From NCBI RefSeq assembly GCF_950295315.1, contig NC_080162.1:70872697-70936696 (forward strand): a DNA stretch of 64,000 nt, given 5' to 3'. The translations under genes were made by a program, and so were the position numbers. Positions within the stretch are counted from its first letter, which is position 1. Each line of letters begins with the position of its first letter. Shown here one piece after another: positions 1 to 11,040 of the stretch. Under the pieces are notes generated by a model that saw nothing but the letters and a program-made list of their open reading frames with translations, was not told the DNA's origin and searched no databases. This DNA comes from Erinaceus europaeus (Eukaryota; Chordata; Mammalia; Eulipotyphla; Erinaceidae).

Positions 1-1727
1 TCGCGCGGCGCTTCAACATCCCGCCGTCCACACTCAGCACCATCCTGAAGAACAAGCGGGCCATCCTGGCGTCGGAGCGCAAGTACGGAGTGGCCTCCAC
101 CTGCCGCAAGACCAACAAGCTGTCCCCCTACGACAAGCTCGAGGGGCTGCTCATCGCCTGGTTCCAGCAGATCCGCGCCGCCGGCCTGCCCGTCAAGGGC
201 ATCATCCTCAAGGAGAAGGCGCTGCGGATCGCCGAGGAGCTGGGCATGGACGACTTCACCGCCTCCAATGGCTGGCTGGACCGCTTCCGCCGGCGCCACG
301 GCGTGGTGTCCTGCAGCGGGGTGGCCCGAGCCCGCGCGCGCAATGCCGCCCCGCGGCCGCCCGCCGCCCCGGCCAGCCCGCCTGCCCCCTCGGAGGGCAG
401 CGGCGCGGGCGTGACGGGCTGGCTTGCCCGCGAGGAGCAGCCGCCGTCGGTGGCCGAGGGCTACGCCTCCCAGGACGTGTTCAGCGTCACCGAGACCAGC
501 CTGTGGTACGACTTCCTGCCCGACCAGGCCGCGGGGCTGTGCGGCAGCGACGGGCGGGCACGCAGGGCCACCCAGCGCCTGAGTGTCCTGCTGTGCGCCA
601 ACGCGGATGGCAGCGAGAAGCTGCCCCCTCTCGTGGCGGGAAAGTCGGCCAAGCCCCGCGCAGGCCAAGCCGGCCTGCCCTGCGACTACACCGCCAACTC
701 CAAGGGTGGTGTCACCACTCAGGCGCTGGCCAAGTACCTGAAGGCCCTGGACACCCGCATGGCTTCCGAGTCCCGCCGAGTCCTGCTGCTGGCCGGACGC
801 CTGGCTGCCCAGTCCGTGGACACCTCGGGCCTGCGGCATGTGCAGTTGGCCTTCTTCCCACCTGGCACCGTGCAGCCGCTGGAGCGGGGAGTGGTCCAGC
901 AGGTGAAGGGCCACTACCGCCAGGCTATGCTGCTCAAGGCCATGGCCGCACTGGAGGGCCAGGATCCCTCCGGCCTGCAGCTGGGCCTCATGGAAGCTTT
1001 GCACTTCGTGGCTGCGGCCTGGCAGGCAGTGGAGCCTGCGGACATAGCTGCCTGCTTTCGTGAGGCTGGCTTTGGGGGTGGCCCTAATGCCACCATCACC
1101 ACTGCCCTCAAGAGTGAAGGGGAGGAAGAGGAGGAGGAGGAGGAGGAAGAGGAAGAAGAGGAGGGGGAAGGGGGGGAGGAGGAGGAGGAGGGGGAGGAGG
1201 AAGAAGAAGGTGAGGAGGAGGAAGAAGGGGGAGAAGGGGAGGAATTGGGGGAGGAAGAGGAGGTGGAAGAGGAGGGTGATGTGGATGACAGTGATGAAGA
1301 GGACGAGGAAGAGGAGGAGGAGAGCTCCTCTGAGGGCTTGGAGGCCGAGGACTGGGCCCAGGGTGTCATGGAGGCTGGCGGCAGCTTCGGGGGCTACAGT
1401 GCCCAGGAGGAGGCCCAGTGCCCTAGCCTCCACTTCCTAGAAGGCGAGGAGGACTCTGAGTCAGACAGCGAGGAAGAAGAGGAAGACGAGGAGGATGAGG
1501 AGGATGAAGATGACGAAGACGATGACGAGGATGGTGACGAGGTGCCTGTGCCCAGCTTTGGGGAGGCTATGGCTTACTTTGCTATGGTCAAGAGGTATCT
1601 GACCTCCTTCCCTATTGACGATCGTGTGCAGAGCCACATCCTCCACTTGGAACATGATCTGATCCACGTGACCAGAAAGAACCACGCCAGGCAGACAGGC
1701 GTTCGGAGTCTTGGCCATCAAAGCTGA
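1..1727 (+). CDS. CENPB: Centromere protein B, 5' end cut by window edge
   Basis: Centromere protein B binds the 17-bp CENP-B box of centromeric satellite DNA. The frame is open from base 3 (codon for about Ala32 in human numbering; bases 1-2 finish the preceding codon) to TGA at 1725-1727, 574 codons, against 599 residues for full-length human. No intron is needed, as in other mammals. In order it shows the rest of the psq-type HTH (RRFNIPPSTLSTILKNKRA), the CENPB-type HTH (to about base 330), a DDE-superfamily domain (about 430-1090), two long Glu/Asp tracts (1105-1330 and 1450-1545), and the C-terminal dimerisation domain (from PVPSFGEAMAYFAMVKRYL to the stop). The protein descends from a pogo/Tigger transposase. 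The positions that would hold catalytic acidic residues read VTETSLWY, LLLAGRLA and PLERGVV, so the triad is not preserved. This is expected for the domesticated gene. Recognition is by near-identity to the family. Confidence 0.98.
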   Translation, partial: ARRFNIPPSTLSTILKNKRAILASERKYGVASTCRKTNKLSPYDKLEGLLIAWFQQIRAAGLPVKGIILKEKALRIAEELGMDDFTASNGWLDRFRRRHGVVSCSGVARARARNAAPRPPAAPASPPAPSEGSGAGVTGWLAREEQPPSVAEGYASQDVFSVTETSLWYDFLPDQAAGLCGSDGRARRATQRLSVLLCANADGSEKLPPLVAGKSAKPRAGQAGLPCDYTANSKGGVTTQALAKYLKALDTRMASESRRVLLLAGRLAAQSVDTSGLRHVQLAFFPPGTVQPLERGVVQQVKGHYRQAMLLKAMAALEGQDPSGLQLGLMEALHFVAAAWQAVEPADIAACFREAGFGGGPNATITTALKSEGEEEEEEEEEEEEEEGEGGEEEEEGEEEEEGEEEEEGGEGEELGEEEEVEEEGDVDDSDEEDEEEEEESSSEGLEAEDWAQGVMEAGGSFGGYSAQEEAQCPSLHFLEGEEDSESDSEEEEEDEEDEEDEDDEDDDEDGDEVPVPSFGEAMAYFAMVKRYLTSFPIDDRVQSHILHLEHDLIHVTRKNHARQTGVRSLGHQS

Positions 1728-2525
1728 ACCACTGGGCCTAGCCATGTCCCTGGCTCAGATGTGGCAGCACCAGCCCAGGGTAGAGAACTCTCCAGGCAGC
1801 TGCTGTGGCTGGCTTGGGGGAGGGAGGGCCCTGATCCTTTAGTAATGTTGCCCCAGCCCTGGAGTTGGCCCAGCCACCTTGGTAGGGCCTGGAGCTGGGA
1901 TCAGCCTCACTGCCTGCTTACTGCCTCTTTCTCAGAATCCTCTTTCCTCCCCATTTGTCCCTGGGATTGGGGGACCAGGTGGGGAGGGTGGGGAGCTGTC
2001 CGGTGCTACCACACCGTGCCATCAGTGGACTAGGCCACAGCGGCAGCCAGGGTCAGGCCCTGGAAGCTCCTGGCCAAGAGTGCCTCTCCCCTCCACCGTC
2101 CACACCATGTAATTGGTGGAGGGGACCCTCAAAGCCATTCTGGGAAGGGCTCCAGAGGAAGGTCCAGCCTAGGCTACCACAAGGCTGGCAGCCCCCCCAA
2201 CCCCCGCCCCTGGGCCACTTCTAGAAGCACAGTCACTGCAGGCTCCTGAGCCTGCCTCTACCTGCTCCCCCACCTCTCCAGTCCCTTTCTCTGGCCCAGT
2301 CCATGTTACTTTGGCTCTTGGTTTTCTTTCTAAATTCCCCAAAGGACCTCCAGGGGAGTAATACTGGGTGCTTCCCTGTGGGCAGCTGCAGGCCCCATGC
2401 CTCTCATCCCTCTGTAGGGCCCTATCCTGGGCAGTGGTCTGGGACTGGACCCAGAGTTCAGCCATCTATCTGCTCCTTTCCCAGTCTGAATTCAATAAAT
2501 CCATCCACCCCCATTTTGTGGGGGT
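1728..2525 (+). other. CENPB: CENPB 3' untranslated region
   Basis: GC-rich, non-repetitive sequence between the CENPB stop and its polyadenylation signal. No other gene is visible here; the short open frames on both strands have no family resemblance. Confidence 0.8.
2494..2499 (+). terminator. CENPB: CENPB polyadenylation signal
   Basis: Canonical AATAAA about 770 bp after the stop codon, followed within 30 bp by a GT-rich stretch (ttttgtgggggtg). This is the expected arrangement for 3' end cleavage near 2,515-2,525. Confidence 0.85.
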
Positions 2526-3859
2526 GAATGTTTTAACAGCCAAGGGTGCATCCTTCATGGTCTGGGCTTGCGTCTGTCTTGGGGGACACTTTTCCTTCTC
2601 ATGTTCCCTTTGGTCCTAGTTTTGCTGAGACATTGAAGTGTTGAGAAGGTGACCACAGCCTAGGCCCTGACTGGGCTACCTCCATATTTAAATGTTGCCA
2701 AGTCAGTGGGAGAAAGGTGTCTTCCGTGCACCTGTTTGGATGTTAGTTTAAGGAACCTGGCTCTTGCACGGCTTTGGGGTTAGCGACAAGCCTGGGGTCA
2801 ATTGACTGGGACAAGAGGGAGGGACCCAACAGTCCTGCTGGGTCAAATTGAACTAAAAGCACCTGGGACTTAGGCCTGTCAAGGTCCACTAAAGAAGGTC
2901 CTTGCAGGAGTAGGGCTGGAGGGCATAAAGAATTTTGACTAGAAAGTATAGCAATTTCTGTAGTGCAGATTGGAGTTTGAAGAACATGCCTTGGTTTACC
3001 TTTGGTGAACCCTTTCAGTGATAGACATCTCCAAGCCTGAGGACTATCCTTGGGAACAGTGACAGGAGGGAGATGAAATTGCACCCCTAAGAGGCAGAAG
3101 AGTTGGCAAGTTCCTGTGCTTGGCCCTTCAGGGGGCCCTCTAGTCCAAAGGTGACTGACTGCTTTGCTGATCCTTTCCTGGGTCTCCTCCCAGACTCTCC
3201 CTCCCCGACCCTCCCTCATTGAGGCCCTCAAGCCCCACCGGTTCCAACTAAGGGAAGGCCTAAACTTGAACTGCGTCAGTTACAAACCGGTTTTCCCACC
3301 TCCACTAGGACTGGCACAGTCACCCCTGTGGTTCCCTCCCATCCTCCACTTCCAGTTTTTCTTCCCCACCCTGGAATGTTAGAGGGGGTGAAGGGGTAGC
3401 CAAGTCATCTTTTGCTTGCCCTGGGTGTGGTCCCTTAAAGAAAGGCAAAGCCACTATGTATAACTTTTCCACAAGAGTGTTTCAAAGATTACAATACATT
3501 TGTCCTGCACTTTTGGCATTCAGATCCCCTTCAAGCCTTGAAGGACTTGAAACTAAGTGGCAGCAAAAAGTAGTTAGGCTTCCCCCTTACCACCACCACC
3601 ACCACCAAACCCCCCCACACACACACACACACAACTCCTCGCCCTCTAGCCCATCTGAGCTCTGGAGGATGAGACCAGAAAGTCAAAAATGAAGCCCAAC
3701 TTAACTTCAGCCTGCTCTGGAGTAAGTAGGTGGAAATAGTAGCCTTCTTGGTGTCGTGTCCCAAGCCAACTCCAGTTTCTTACTTCAAATACCAGCAAAG
3801 AAAATCATTTCTTTTTGTCTCCTTCTAACAAGACCATCTTTTGCTGGAATTGAGATCAC
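2526..3859. other. CENPB-SPEF1 intergenic, no gene seen
   Basis: Mostly unique sequence with a short (CCA)n/(CA)n microsatellite at 3,589-3,634. Open frames here are short and show no domain. I see nothing functional. Confidence 0.6.
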
Positions 3860-4035
3860 CTCAGTAGTAATAGCACCTGATGTTATTAGGGCTCTTGCAA
3901 TATACTGGGTGTTGTGCTAAGTACTTTAGCTGCTCCCTAAACCCCCACAAAGAAGGTAAAAGCCTGAGAAAACAGGCACAGAGTGGCTGAGTAATGCACC
4001 TAATGCCAAACCAAAGCATCTGGTGGGAACAAGTT
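3860..4035 (+). repeat. Ancient MIR SINE fragment
   Basis: The order tgggtgttgtgctaagtac, then a gap, then gaaaacaggcacagagtggc matches the MIR core layout (mid-section, then GAGGAAACTGAGGCACAGAG). It is strongly diverged, as expected for a mammal-wide element. Confidence 0.65.
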
Positions 4036-4193
4036 TTCTCCCTCATCTGATCACACTAAAGTGCCCCTATACTGCTACTGTACTCTTTACTAAGGAAGGA
4101 CCCATATTCCTACCTCTCCAAAAGGAGTTGTTTACTGAAATCAACTTATTTTTAAAATACATAATGATATGATTTTCCTGGATCTTTTTCTTC

Positions 4194-4733
4194 TTTAATT
4201 TTTTTATTTTTATTTTTTTTCACAAGAACACTACTCAACTCTGGCTTATGGTGGTGTGGGAGATTGAACCTGGGACTTTGGAGACGCAGACTTGAGAGTC
4301 TCTTTGCATAACTATGCTATCTAGCCCTCCGTCTTCTTTAACTTTTTAAAATTATAGACATATACAGAAATTGACAGGGAAGGGGGAGATAGGGAGATAG
4401 AGTAACTCCTGCAGCACTGCTTCACTAGTAGTGAAGCTTCCCCCACTGCAGGTGGGAACCAAGGTCTTTGCACATGGTAGTGTGTGCACTCAACCACTGA
4501 CCAACACCTAAAATCAACTTCTTTCTTTTTTAAAATATTTATTTATTTATTAGATAGAGACAGTCAGAAATTGAGAGGGAAGGGGGAGATAGAGAGGGAA
4601 AGAGACAGAGACACCTGCAGTCCTGCTTCACCACTCGTAAAGTTTTCCCCCTGCAGGTGGGGATAGGGGGTTCGAACCTAGGTCCTTACACATTGTAACG
4701 TGTGCTCAACTAGGTGCACCACTACCCAGCCCC
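4194..4733 (-). repeat. Three consecutive tRNA-derived SINEs
   Basis: Three - strand hedgehog-type SINEs side by side: 4,194-4,330 is the short family (T-rich start, ctctggcttatggtggtg, gcataactatgctatctagccc), 4,335-4,512 is a body fragment (ctgcagcactgcttcac), and 4,530-4,733 is a fuller copy ending accactacccagcccc. Confidence 0.8.
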
Positions 4734-4892
4734 CTCTAAAATCAATTTCTAATCCATGGATGAATAGCTCTTTGGTGGTGGTGGGGGATGAGGGATGTAG
4801 AAGTGTCTACCGGAGGTCGTGCGAAGCCCCTATGCCTATAGCCAACACCCACTCTCCTAGTCCCCATACAAATACAAGTCTATCAATATCCT

Positions 4893-5062
4893 TTTATTAT
4901 TATTATTTCTTTATTGGAGGGTTAATGATTTACAGTCAAGGGTAAAATAGTTTGTACATGCATAACATTTCCACATAACAATACAACCCCCACTAGGCCC
5001 TCCTCTGCCATCATGTTCCAGGACCTGAATACTACCCCCACCCCAGTCTTTTACTTTGGTGT
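4893..5062. repeat. Unclassified dispersed repeat
   Basis: Starts with a TTA-rich run and contains gtttgtacatgcataacat and ccacataacaatacaaccc. I recall this sequence type as common in hedgehog DNA, possibly an L1 3' end, but the family is not established here. Confidence 0.45.
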
Positions 5063-5629
5063 AGCAATATCCTTTTCATGCTCAGTCTTATTACCCTACT
5101 GTAATAAATCTGTAAGAACCACTCCAATTTCACAGAGGAAAAAGAGTTGAAGAGTCAATGACCAGTTTATGACACTGACTTTGAGCTCTAGTGTTCTCCT
5201 AGAAGTATGGGTAATTTGTTAAATGTGGACTAGGACCCCACTAGGTGGGTGGAGCAGCGATGATAGGCCTATGAACACAAAACTTTGAGGAGGGACCAAC
5301 CGAGGAGGCACCGTCACTTAGTCTATCACATGTTCAGATGGGAAGGAGCGGATTATAAAAATGGGCTTCCAGACTAAGTTGATAACATTGAGATAACTGC
5401 CTTCACTTGGGGCTGTTCACTAAAAGGCCCAGAAGGTGGGTCACAGCTCTGGGGGTGCTTGAACAGGGATTCTGTGGAGCTGCTTGACTTTGGCAGTGCC
5501 CAGAGTGGGCCAGTGGCTGGTAAGTCCCTGGTGTAGGCACAAAATAGCTTTCTCTTGGCAAATGGGAAAGACAAGGCCACTTAATTGTTTTTTAAAGTTG
5601 AGTCCCGTGACGAGGTCGTGGGAAAAGAA

Positions 5630-5710
5630 ACTACAACACCCAGAAGCCCGTGCGCGCGCTCTCTTGAGGCGCTTGATAGTTACCATGGTTTCAGAAAACA
5701 ATATGGCTGT
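5630..5710 (+). promoter_or_regulatory. SPEF1: SPEF1 proximal promoter with ZNF143/THAP11-like and RFX X-box-like sites
   Basis: Three known motif types sit 130-210 bp before the SPEF1 start codon. 5,630-5,650 begins ACTACAACACCCAGAAG, close to the ZNF143/THAP11 motif ACTACAnnTCCCAG. 5,679-5,692 is GTTACCATGGTTTC, an X-box-like site with a perfect left half (GTTACC) and an imperfect right half. 5,700-5,707 is AATATGGC, a YY1-like core. The region is CpG-rich and has no TATA box. RFX control would fit a ciliary gene; factor binding itself is inferred. Confidence 0.6.
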
Positions 5711-5841
5711 TCACTTCTAGGCGGTAACTTCCTGGGCTAGAGAGGCTAAAAGCGGGTTTGCGTGCGGTTGAGAGGAACGGCTGAGGAGTCGTGAGTTTGG
5801 GGTAGGCGCTGCACGGCTGGAACCGCCCGCGGAGTTCGCTG

Positions 5842-8185
5842 ATGGAGGACAGTGTGGACGAGGAGGCGCTGCACCAGCTGTACCTGTGGGTAGATAACAT
5901 CCCTCTCTCCCGGCCCAAGCGGAATCTCTCCCGGGATTTCAGTGACGGAGGTGTGCGCCCCAGTCTGTGTCCGTGTGTTTACAGGTTCTGTTTTGTATGC
6001 TTTTGTATGCTTGTCTCTTTGTACTTGTGTGCGTGTGGGGGGGGTGTGTGTGGGTGGTGAGGAGGGTGTCTGTGCCCTAGAACTAACCACAGAAGTGTGT
6101 GTGTGAGTGTGTGGGACTGTCACTCCCTCCTGGGACTTTAATGACTAAAATGTGTGTCTTTGTATATGTGTCTGTACACATGTATGTGCGTGCATGATTA
6201 TTCTATATGTCTGTCATATGTGATTGGCACATATGACAGACATGTAACAGGGTTTTCTGAGAGTATGTGTGCTTTGTGCTTTCTTTGTGGTTGTTTAGTT
6301 GTCTTGGTGGCTCTCTCCTAGGATTTTATTTTATTTTATTATTTTTTATTGTTATCGCTTGGGCTCCATGGTGGCACTATGAATCCACCACTCCCAGTAG
6401 CTATTTTTTCTTTTTATTATACTTGATAGGACAGAGAGAAATTGAGAAGGGAGGGGAGATAGAGAGGGAGAGAGAAAGGTAGATTCCTACAGACCTGTTC
6501 CACCACTTATTAAGCACTATCCCCCTGTAAGTGGGGAGTGGGGCCTCAAACTTGGGTCCTCGAGCATGGTAATATGTGTGCTCTACCATCTCTAATTTGC
6601 CTACCCCACCCATTTCTTCTCCTTCCTCCATACCCCCACTTTCCATGCCTGTTCCCACTCCCCACTTAGTCCTAGTTGCAGAGGTCATCAAGTTTTACTT
6701 TCCCAAGATGGTAGAGATGCACAATTATGTCCCTGCCAACTCTCTTCACCAGAAGCTCAGCAACTGGAGTCACCTGAACAGGTAGAAGACCACTTGCCTA
6801 TACAGTAGGGTCCCTAGTCCCTCCCTGGGGACCCCAGGAAAGGCTGCAACCCCTGTACCTCCCATGATCTCACCATCCGGGACTGGGATTGTGCTGGAAC
6901 AGGGGAGGGAGGACAAGGCAGATGCCGCTTGTAACAAAATCAAGGGGCTGTTTTCTTGGGGGTGTGATACACCAGGGGACACCTAAGCACAGGGCTGAAA
7001 TGTGGTGCCTTTCCAGGACTGTGTACTCACACCCCAACTGCCACAGTCTCCTCCTTCACTTCACTCCCTCAGGAGCCTATCTGCCATCCCTGTGTCTGTT
7101 TCCTTAGAAAGGTGCTGAACAAGTTGAATTTCTCAGTCCCAGAGGATGTGATGCGCAGAATTGCACAGTGTGTCCCGGGAGTGGTGGAGCTGGTGCTTAT
7201 TCCACTGCGGCAGCGCCTGGAGGAGCGGCAGAAGCGCAAGAAGCAGGGCACCGGCTCCTTACAGGTACCCCCACCCGGGCTTCTCACTTTGCTTCGGGGG
7301 AGCTTCCCAGGCAATGGGAGACGTTCAGTGATATTGGGTGAAGAGTGCTAAAAGGAGTCTGACCTGGGGGACCACAGTTGGGATGTGGAACTGCTTGGGG
7401 ATGGGCAAACCTGAGCTCACAGTGGACCCCTGGCATCTTCTAGGACTTGGCTCCCCAGGATGGCACTGGCTACATGGATGTGGGTAAATTGGCCTTTCCT
7501 TTCCTCCTGTCCTTCCTTTAAGGGGTGTGTGTGTATCGGGGGGTGGGGGGGGTGTGTAGTTTGAGATGTGATGAGGGGAAGACAGAAAAAAATAACAAGA
7601 AAAATAAAAACCAGGACTCCAGTATAGTTACTATTCCATTTGTCTTATATCAGGTTTGTCCCAGAAGGCTCCAGGGGAAGGTGCCCCAGACCCCAAAGGA
7701 GGGGGGCAGCTCAGGTAAGGGTGGAGCCATACTGTGTCTGGATAGATAGGGAAGGCAGGAAGGTGAGAAGGGGAGAGGAAGGACTGACAGAGACATTGGA
7801 AGGACGAGGGTGGCCTGAGGTCCTGCCTCCACTGAAACTGCTTCCCACCTCAGAGGAGGCCGGCCACAGGCTCCCCGCCCTCCAGGGTACAGTCAGGCTC
7901 TTCAGGGAGACCCAAGTTTCGTCCTCCAGATCGCTGAAAAGGAGCAGGAGCTGCTAGCTTCACAGGAGACTGTACAGGTGAGGGCACACAGAGGAGGAGA
8001 TGGGGCTTGGGACCTGGGGCAGAGGAGCAGAAGAGGCATCGGGGTGAGGGGCTTGACCTCTGTCCCACACGGCCCAGGTGTTGCAGATGAAGGTGAGGCG
8101 CCTGGAGCACCTGCTCCAGCTCAAGAACGTGCGCATTGATGACCTCTCCAGACGGCTGCAGCAGGCAGAGCGTAAGCAGCGGTGA
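5842..8185 (+). CDS. SPEF1: Sperm flagellar protein 1 (CLAMP), calponin-homology microtubule protein
   Basis: SPEF1 binds, bundles and stabilises microtubules, in the central apparatus of motile cilia and sperm tails and at epithelial microtubules. I built seven coding exons: 5842-5950, 6670-6781, 7108-7264, 7444-7483, 7654-7714, 7854-7977 and 8078-8185. All introns are GT-AG and phases agree; the total is 711 bp, 236 codons plus TGA, the length I recall for the human protein. The N-terminal two-thirds is the CH (DUF1042/CLAMP) domain: DEEALHQLYLWVDNIPL, VIKFYFPKMVEMHNYVPAN, and APGVVELVLIPLRQRLEER (my paraphrase is of the translated exons; the third reads VPGVVELVLIPLRQRLEER here). A Gly/Pro-rich linker follows, then a C-terminal coiled coil (EKEQELLASQETVQ to KMRRL-type heptads ending RKQR). 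The start codon is ATGGAGGACAG. Intron 1 holds one SINE and a perfect hairpin. Confidence 0.96.
6207..6243. repeat. Perfect 16-bp inverted repeat in SPEF1 intron 1
   Basis: The arm atgtctgtcatatgtg (6,207-6,222) is exactly reversed and complemented at 6,228-6,243, with the 5-base loop attgg. It lies next to GT/TATG-rich microsatellite sequence, from which it may have arisen. Confidence 0.85.
6322..6605 (-). repeat. tRNA-derived SINE (long form) in SPEF1 intron 1
   Basis: T-rich start, the middle segment (atgaatccaccactcccagtag), the ggacagagagaaattgaga core, and the reversed tRNA-like end. It fills much of intron 1. Confidence 0.8.
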
Positions 8186-8880
8186 TAGGCGGCCAGCAGC
8201 CAAGCAGGAAGCCCCAGTACCTCCTGCATTTGTCACTGGGCCAAGCATAGCCACACCTGACAGACAAATGGATAGGCAGAGCCAGCAACTCCAGTGAACT
8301 TCTAGGGGCACAATCACCCCCTCTTCCCTTGAGTGAGGGTGAGCTTGTGGGAGGGGACCTGTCGGATAGGAGCCCTCTGAGTGGAGCCCCCTCCTCCTTC
8401 CCCTCCAGCCAGGTCAGGAGAACAGATTACTTTCCAGAAAGTAATCCCATAAGCCATGCTCAGAGACCTGGCATCCCCCGCCCACACACACAAGTTAGGC
8501 TAGATTATAGGGGCTCTGGCGTGGTGGTCCCTACTCTTGTGCCTTGGGAGGGGATCCCCTGAATTGGTACATGTTGCTACTACTGGGTCCCTGACCAACT
8601 CTGAGGACAGTGGTCTCTCCATCTGGGCTAGTTCTCCAAGCCTTGGGTCATGGGAGAAACTGCCCCAGGCAGCTGAAGGGTTCCCGTGCCCCTCCTGGGG
8701 CTTACCTGGAACCCAGCTCAAGACTGGAGAGTGTAACAGCACAGAGAAAGGGGTGAGGAGTCAGCTTAGCCAGGCCCAGGAGAGACATCTGACTGCAGAT
8801 GTCTGTTCCAGTCACCCTCTGCTCTTGTAGGTACCATATCATTGTGAATATCTGGGAGATATGAGACAGGGCTGCCCCCC

Positions 8881-8886
8881 ATTAAA
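8881..8886 (+). terminator. SPEF1: SPEF1 polyadenylation signal
   Basis: ATTAAA, the commonest variant signal, about 700 bp past the SPEF1 stop, followed by a GT/T-rich stretch (gtgcctgtcttttctctttttc). No AATAAA occurs between the stop and this point. Confidence 0.75.
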
Positions 8887-9089
8887 GTTGCGCTCCCTAT
8901 CCTGTGCCTGTCTTTTCTCTTTTTCTGGATCCCTCCCAGGGCAGCTAGTTAGTTGCTGTCCTCTTGTACCGACCCCTCCCCTCATCCTCAGTCCTTGAGG
9001 GACAAGAGCTTGGTGAGCCCATAGTGAACTTCACCTTGTTCTGAGATATTATTGCTAGAGGTTAGGCCTTACACACTAGGGCATCTTGA

Positions 9090-9433
9090 CTTTTTTTTTT
9101 TTTTTCTTTTTTCTTTTTTTGCCTCCGGGGTTATCACTGGGGATTGGTGCCTGTACTATGAATCCACTGCTCCTGGTAGCCATTTTTTTTTTTGTTTTAT
9201 CAATTGTTAATTGTTGCTGTTATTGTTATGTCGTTGGATAGGACAGAGAGAAATTGAGAGAGGAGGGGAACAGAGAAGGGGAGAGAAAGATACCTGCAGA
9301 CCTGCTTCACCACTTACAAAGTGATGTTCTCCACCTGCAGATGGAGAACAGGGGCTCAAATCAGGATCCTTGTGCTGGTCCTTGTGCTTTTCACTATGTA
9401 CACTTAACCCAGTGCACCACTGCCTAGCCCTCT
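9090..9433 (-). repeat. tRNA-derived SINE, long form
   Basis: Starts with poly-T, then gcctccggggttatcactgggg, the ggacagagagaaattgagag core, and ends accactgcctagccctc, the reversed tRNA-like head. Confidence 0.85.
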
Positions 9434-9454
9434 TGACTTATTAAAGCTTATATC

Positions 9455-10128
9455 TTATTTTATTTTTTAGTATTTTATTTGTTATTTTTTGATAGAGACA
9501 AATCAAGAGGGGAAGGAGAGATATAGGGAGAGAGAAAGGGTGGGGATAGATAGCATAATGGCTATGCAAAGAGACTCTCATGCCTGTGGCTTCAGAGTCT
9601 CAGGTTCAGTCCCCTGTATCACCATAAATTAGAGCTGAACAGTGCTCTGGTAATACATACATACATACATACATACATACATACATACATACATACATGA
9701 GAGGGGGGGGACCAGGCAGTGGCGCACCTAGTTTATCACACATAGTACTAAGTTTAAGGACCCCTTCTAGGATTCAGGTTTGATCCCTCACTCTCCACCT
9801 GTAGGGGGGATGCTTCACAAGCAGTGAAATAGCTCTGCAAGTGTTTATTTTTCTCTCTCCCTCTTTATCTCCCCCTTACCTCTCAGTTTCTCTCTGTCCT
9901 GTCCAATAAAAGGGAAAGGGGAATCCACCAGGAGCAGTGGATTCCTAGTGTAGGCACCAAGCCCCAGTGATAACCCTGGAGGCAGAATAAAAACAAAAAT
10001 AAAAGGAATCTGCAGTACTGCTTCATTGTTCATGAAGCTTTCAACCTGTAAGTGGGGACTGGGGTGGGGGGACTTCAACCTGAGTCCTGTACATTGTAGT
10101 CAACTGGACATGCTACTGCTTGGCCCCT
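9455..10128. repeat. Nested SINE cluster with (TACA)n
   Basis: A - strand SINE begins at 9,455 and breaks near 9,540 in its gagagagaaaggg segment, resuming at about 10,003 with gcagtactgcttcatt. The break holds a + strand short-family SINE (9,541-9,652) with a (TACA)n tail at 9,653-9,698, then a second + strand SINE (9,708-10,001). The order shows that the outer SINE is oldest. Confidence 0.75.
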
Positions 10129-10309
10129 GGCAACTTGACTTCTAACTCTGGCCTTAAACCCACTGTCCTACACTCACAGTGTCTTTCAGCAGTCCAGACT
10201 CGATTCCAAACCCAGACTTCTTGCTAGCTGTCTGAGTACTCCTCCTCAACTCTGTCTACACTCTGACCCCTACACATGCCCTCTGTATGACTTATACTCT
10301 GCCTAAAGA

Positions 10310-10540
10310 CTATTTTTTATCATAATTTTTATTTGTAATTAATAGTTCATAACAAGATTATAGGATTACAATGTATATAGTACCACACCACACCCACCAC
10401 CAAAGTTCCATATCCCCACTCTCCAACCTCCCAGAGATAATGACCATAGTTCTCACAAGTCTAACAAACAGTTCACTTGCTTCTGTTTTGTTTGAATATA
10501 TTTTTTTGGCAAGTTCATGTAATAAAAATTATTTCAAGTC
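10310..10540. repeat. Dispersed repeat related to the 11-12.6 kb element
   Basis: The run aacaagattataggattaca followed by cccaccaccaaagttccatatcccc has the same layout as the start of the elements at 11,052 and 31,961 (tail, then caccac-agttccatatcccc). Probably a shorter, older relative; class not established. Confidence 0.5.
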
Positions 10541-10785
10541 CTATGGACTGCGACCAAGTTTGACTCCTAAATATGGTCAAGTCAGTAGCCATGGTGTGAT
10601 CCTGTCTGATCATTTACTGGCTACCAGTGGCACTGAACACTTGTAAATCCTGAGATCATACAGCTGTACTCTTAGGGGCCTCAGGTATACCAGGGGAAGT
10701 TTAGGCTCCTGTGTTTTGTGTTGTGGACATGTTGTATAGCAGTGTTGTATTAACAACCGAACACTTGTAAGAGCAGAAAAATTAG

Positions 10786-11040
10786 GGTAGGGGATAGATA
10801 GCATAATGGTTATACAAAGAGACTCTTGTGCCCGAGACTCAAAAATCCCAGATTTAGTGCCCTGCACCATCATAACTGCTCTGGTTAAAAAACAAAAACA
10901 AAAACAAAAGTAGAAGAACCAAATTTTCCTCTTCTTTTACCAGAGCACTGCTCAACTCTAGCTTATGGTGTTATGGGAGGTTGATCCTGGGACCTGGGAG
11001 ATGAAAATCTTTTGCATAACCACTACACTATTTCCCCATC
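10786..11040. repeat. Two short-family SINEs, head-on
   Basis: 10,786-10,910 is a + strand copy (gatagcataatggttatac, ending in an (AAAAAC)n tail). 10,925-11,040 is a - strand copy (accagagcactgctcaactc, gcataaccactacactattt). Confidence 0.8.

Noticed and set aside
503..1063. 186-codon and other overlapping frames within CENPB
   Set aside because: Shadow frames of a conserved, high-GC coding region; the Arg/Lys-rich frame at 1,060-1,440 is the Glu tract read out of phase.
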